Below are positions 5,766 to 8,998 of a stretch of 8,998 nucleotides of DNA, one piece after another. The DNA is from Sphingobacteriaceae bacterium (lineage in GTDB: Bacteria; Bacteroidota; Bacteroidia; B-17B0; Aurantibacillaceae). Under the pieces are notes generated by a model. It saw only the letters and a program-made list of their open reading frames with translations, searched no databases and was not told the origin of the DNA. Location: positions 1 through 8,998 of the forward strand of contig JAHEYE010000132.1 in the NCBI GenBank assembly GCA_023251695.1, in the 5' to 3' direction. The position numbers were made by a program, and so were the translations under genes. Positions within the stretch are counted from its first letter, which is position 1, and every line of letters starts with the position of its first letter.

Positions 5766-8700
5766 TCAATTCCCTAACAAGGTAAAAGCTCCCCAATAAT
5801 ACGGGTGCGGATATTTTTTACGCACTTCGGCTTGTGCTTTTTTAAATGAATTACAGATGTTTTCTTTCGCAGGATTAAGCGCCCACTCTTTATAGAACTC
5901 ACTCATTAAAATTTGGGTGGCATCATCATCTACTACCCACAAACTCATAATTAAATTTTTTGCACCTGCAATGTAAAACGCGCGCTGCAATCCAAAAACG
6001 CCTTGGTTATTAATATCAACGCCCAGGCCGGTTTCGCAGGCGGAGAGAACAACTAAATCAGTATTCGCTAAATTCAATAAGGAAGCTTCATAGGCCGTAA
6101 AAATTCCGTCTTGTTCAAAATTGGTTTGTAAGGTATCACGCGCTACAATGGAAGCGCCCGCCATCATAATGCCCGAACGTAAAAGAGGATTGGCTTTTAA
6201 TTTAGAAGCTTCAAAACCTAAAATGGTTTCGTCTTCATTATCATAAACGTCTTTTAAAAAGAAACCGTGTGTTGCAATGTGAAGTACTTTAGGTGAATTT
6301 AATTTTTTCAATTCTTGTTCTGAGGCCAATTCTTTAGTATAAACATTAACTTTCCATGCATTGCCTGATAACGATTTGGAAATATTTTCTACTTCGGTTT
6401 TTGTTCCCGGCAAAGGAGGAAGTTCACTAAAACCAAAACGGTTCAGTGCTACGGCTTGCTTTAATTTTTCCTGAGTTTTTTGTTTTTCAAAGTCAAACTC
6501 ATAATCAGGATAACCATACAATTCGGCTGTTTTTGATGAATTGGTGCTTTGTTTTTGCAATAGATAATTCAAATTCGGGAGAATACTTAAATCAATTTCA
6601 TCGAGAACATATTTTTCAGTTACCGGATTTTGAAGCGTGTATAAATTCACCTGATTATAAATTCCGTCAGGCGAGATATACACTTTATTTATTCCTTTTA
6701 ATTGCGCGCTTAATTGTTTCCAGAAGCGGTTGTAGGAAATTTTATCGGGCTTCCTGCTTTCAATATTGTCGCTGTATTCCTGGGCAAAAACAGTTTCGAA
6801 ATCTTTAGAGTCGGCAATTTTCGTTAGGATAGGAGCAATAGAGTTTTTTGTGATGATAAATGCTGCGTATTCTACAACAAAATTTGTGTCAGTACCCGCT
6901 TTTTGCGCGCGGATGATATTAATGGCTGCTTCGTTTGGCTGTAATTTGTTTTTTATATCGGCAAAAGTAGCAGTTTTCTTTTGTGAAAATAAATTGGACT
7001 TAGCTTTTAATTGCTGTTCTAATTTATCGGCGCTTATTTCCAAATCCGAAATACTCCACATGTTATCATCATTTACCAATTCACGGTAACGCGATGAAAG
7101 CACTTGTTTTGTTTCCAGCCATTGATTGTACAAATTCACGAGTGCCGTGTCTTTGCTATTCTGTATTTCTCTTCTAGCGCTTATATTGTTATTTAGCAAA
7201 AGTGATTTTATGAACATCTGGTAATTAAAGCTGGTATTAAATAATTCAGTATGATCTTCTTTCGGGAATTGCTGTGCATAATCAAAAACAAAACTGTCGA
7301 ATGTTTCAAAGCGGTTGCTGATGGTTCCATAATAAGAGAACTGTTCCCGCTCGCTCATGGTATTGAAAAAATTATCGAATTGCGATTTGTAAGCCTGAAG
7401 CGAGGAATAATAAAGTTCTTTTGCTTTTTTATAATTTCTCAGACTCCAATTTACCGAAGCCGTGCAAAACACGCCGTCGATATAAGCGGTATGTTTGGTT
7501 CCGAATTTCTTTTTGATAATATTGTTTGAGAGATCAAAGTACTGAAGAGATTTTTCGTATTGCTTCATCTTTTCGTAAATGTTCGCTATACCGGTTAAAA
7601 AATAAGCGTAACGTTCATGCTCTTCGCCTACCGATTTTTTAATCGATTCAATAGCTTTCTTCGAATACTCTTCTGCTTCTTTATAGCGACCTAAATGTAA
7701 ATACAAAAGCGATAAATTGTGAATGCAATTGGCGTAAAACTGGTGATCTTCCCCTAAAGTTTCTTTATAAATTTCTTTAGCCTTTACTAAATAGGGTTCT
7801 GCCTCGGCGTAACGGTATTCATCATCATAAAGCAGCGCAACATTGGTTAAAGCATTGGCATAAGTATAATGATTTTCCCCGCTTGTATTTTTTCTGATTT
7901 GAATCACTTCACTTAATAAATCAGTGGCCTGCTGGTATCGGCCAAGGATTCTATACAAATCTGCCTTGTTATTTAATGAATTTGTGTAATCCGGATTACC
8001 TGATAAATCTAATGCACGGTAAATGTACATACAGCTATCAAAACAAATTTCAGCGCGGCTATAATTTCCTTTTGCTTTGTACGACAAACCTGAATTGTTA
8101 TAAAGAGTTGCGATCGATAATTTATCGACTTTTTTATATTTAGATGATAATCTTAATCCTGCGTTTGATAATTTGAGTGCATTGTCGTGATCCCCAATTT
8201 GTCGGTAAGCTTCTGCTGTATTATTGAGTGTTGTGATGTAATCCGTGGTATCCATCGGCTTCATGGCGCCGTGTGTTTTTAAAAGTCCTGTAAAAATTTC
8301 AAGTGCTTTAGTATAATCACCCAGACCTTGAGCAATCTGCGCATCGGTATTAAGTGCAATTAAATATTCCCTGTCTTTTTCCCCTCTTAATGTTTTAAAA
8401 TAATAGAGGATGGCATCATTCATGGGTTTGGCATTTTTGTAATCGCCCATTTCAACATACAATTGTGCCAGCACTCTGTACATTTGCGTATAGCGTTCGC
8501 TGCTTGCACCATAAACACGCGCCATGATTGGTAAAGCCTGCTGGAACATTTGTGCAGCTTGCGGATAATAGCCGATATGGCTGTACATGAAAGCTAAATT
8601 GTATTGTGCGAATCCCCAGGCAATCGTATCACCGGCAGCGTAACCATCATTAAAGGCTTGTACATAATATTCTTTGGCGTCGCCATAAAATTGCCGCTCG

Positions 8701-8915
8701 TTGGCCATTACACCGAGTCGATTATAAATTCTCGAGCGTTTAGCTTTGTCTTTTCCGAGTTCGGTTTCGTGTTTTTTCAGAAAGGTGAGGACAATTTCTT
8801 CTTTTACATCTTCAGTATCGAGTTTGGCAACAAAATTTTCATAAACCTTTTCAAAATTTTGTGAGAAGGAAAAGGTTGAGGTAACCAAAAGAATAAAAAT
8901 GAGAAATTGCTTCAT
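5766..8915 (-). CDS. Exported TPR-CHAT protein (caspase-like CHAT protease domain)
   Basis: The 1049-residue product starts with a Sec signal peptide (MKQFLIFILLVTSTFSFSQ) with no lipobox Cys. About nine or ten tetratricopeptide repeats follow (roughly residues 60-510), with the ~42-residue spacing of kinesin-light-chain type TPRs (for example NLSLLYLHLGRYKEAEEYSK). A linker then contains FADIKNKLQPNEAAINII. The C-terminal CHAT domain (about 725-1049) has the caspase-like dyad: His883 in HIATHGFF and Cys960 in VVLSACETGLG, followed by GVFGLQRAFYIAGA and SLWVVDDDAT. CHAT domains are cysteine peptidases or related scaffolds; TPRs usually bind the partner. Both catalytic residues are present, so it may be active in the periplasm or outside the cell. 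I chose the ATG at 8913-8915, because an in-frame TTG at 8931-8933 only adds six polar residues. It lies 4 bases after the upstream gene's stop, suggesting an operon. It has no T9SS sorting domain. Confidence 0.93.
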   Translation of the reverse strand: MKQFLIFILLVTSTFSFSQNFEKVYENFVAKLDTEDVKEEIVLTFLKKHETELGKDKAKRSRIYNRLGVMANERQFYGDAKEYYVQAFNDGYAAGDTIAWGFAQYNLAFMYSHIGYYPQAAQMFQQALPIMARVYGASSERYTQMYRVLAQLYVEMGDYKNAKPMNDAILYYFKTLRGEKDREYLIALNTDAQIAQGLGDYTKALEIFTGLLKTHGAMKPMDTTDYITTLNNTAEAYRQIGDHDNALKLSNAGLRLSSKYKKVDKLSIATLYNNSGLSYKAKGNYSRAEICFDSCMYIYRALDLSGNPDYTNSLNNKADLYRILGRYQQATDLLSEVIQIRKNTSGENHYTYANALTNVALLYDDEYRYAEAEPYLVKAKEIYKETLGEDHQFYANCIHNLSLLYLHLGRYKEAEEYSKKAIESIKKSVGEEHERYAYFLTGIANIYEKMKQYEKSLQYFDLSNNIIKKKFGTKHTAYIDGVFCTASVNWSLRNYKKAKELYYSSLQAYKSQFDNFFNTMSEREQFSYYGTISNRFETFDSFVFDYAQQFPKEDHTELFNTSFNYQMFIKSLLLNNNISARREIQNSKDTALVNLYNQWLETKQVLSSRYRELVNDDNMWSISDLEISADKLEQQLKAKSNLFSQKKTATFADIKNKLQPNEAAINIIRAQKAGTDTNFVVEYAAFIITKNSIAPILTKIADSKDFETVFAQEYSDNIESRKPDKISYNRFWKQLSAQLKGINKVYISPDGIYNQVNLYTLQNPVTEKYVLDEIDLSILPNLNYLLQKQSTNSSKTAELYGYPDYEFDFEKQKTQEKLKQAVALNRFGFSELPPLPGTKTEVENISKSLSGNAWKVNVYTKELASEQELKKLNSPKVLHIATHGFFLKDVYDNEDETILGFEASKLKANPLLRSGIMMAGASIVARDTLQTNFEQDGIFTAYEASLLNLANTDLVVLSACETGLGVDINNQGVFGLQRAFYIAGAKNLIMSLWVVDDDATQILMSEFYKEWALNPAKENICNSFKKAQAEVRKKYPHPYYWGAFTLLGN

Positions 8916-8919
8916 CAGA

Positions 8920-8998
8920 TTATTTTGATTCAATCAGGGATTCAAATTTTTCAGGAACAGAATCTAAAGTATCTAATACCTGATTTAAAGAATCGCAG
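8920..8998 (-). CDS. Unidentified protein, C-terminal 25 residues, rest outside window
   Basis: On the minus strand an open frame enters at the right edge and ends with TAA at 8920-8922. The visible tail has CDSLNQVLDTLD followed by VPEKFESLIESK: acidic, low-complexity-like and probably helical. It overlaps the in-frame TTG upstream of the TPR-CHAT gene and ends 4 bases before that gene's ATG, the spacing of translationally coupled genes. Too little is visible to name a family. Its product is the natural candidate partner or substrate of the CHAT protein, by position only. Confidence 0.55.
   Translation of the reverse strand, partial: CDSLNQVLDTLDSVPEKFESLIESK

Noticed and set aside
6446..7529. 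Plus-strand open frames of about 90-120 codons opposite the TPR-CHAT gene
   Set aside because: They lie wholly antisense to a gene with clear family motifs, show no recognisable domains and overlap one another; they are by-products of its codon use. The same holds for 8604-8864.
5766..8915. TPR-CHAT protein as a Craspase (type III-E CRISPR) subunit or other defence effector
   Set aside because: No CRISPR repeats, Cas genes or gasdermin-like gene are in the window, and the protein carries a Sec signal peptide, which does not suit a cytoplasmic partner of an RNA-guided complex.

Overview
The window is AT-rich DNA from a member of the Bacteroidota. The best evidence is three C-terminal type A sorting domains of the type IX secretion system (T9SS, Por secretion), two intact and one decayed. 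Signal peptides ending in FxFx(S/G)Q and the absence of clear Shine-Dalgarno sequences also fit. The order or genus cannot be settled from this sequence.

Layout. (1) Bases 1-1130 (+) hold the C-terminal part of an M16 (pitrilysin-like) peptidase subunit, cut by the window edge and followed by a strong bidirectional terminator. (2) Bases 1269-2751 (+) hold a compact two-gene unit: a small multidrug resistance (SMR) transporter and, 7 bases later, an extended short-chain dehydrogenase of the NAD_binding_4 / fatty acyl-CoA reductase type. (3) Bases 2786-3034 (-) hold the relic of a T9SS sorting domain with an internal stop, the tail of a gene whose front is missing. (4) Bases 3037-5763 (+) hold a tandem array of about 1.33 kb units, each carrying a T9SS-exported surface protein (signal peptide, NPSFE-type beta-sandwich, Ig/PKD-like domain, sorting domain). 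Two units are full length. A third is only an upstream region plus 20 codons and stops 2 bases short of the next gene. (5) Bases 5766-8915 (-) hold a large exported TPR-CHAT protein (caspase-like protease fold). It lies 4 bases after the stop of an upstream gene of which only 25 codons are visible.

The most notable region is the array. The two paralogues are clearly diverged over their N-terminal halves but nearly identical over their last ~400 bases, through the spacer and into the next unit, which suggests recombination or gene conversion. Each copy also carries, inside the coding sequence just before the signal-peptide core, a 14-position hairpin closed by a C(UNCG)G tetraloop and followed by a T-rich tract. 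Its stem and loop type are conserved although the bases differ. The array begins where the antisense sorting-domain relic ends, so array formation may have destroyed an older T9SS gene. No RNA genes, CRISPR arrays, transposases or phage genes were seen.
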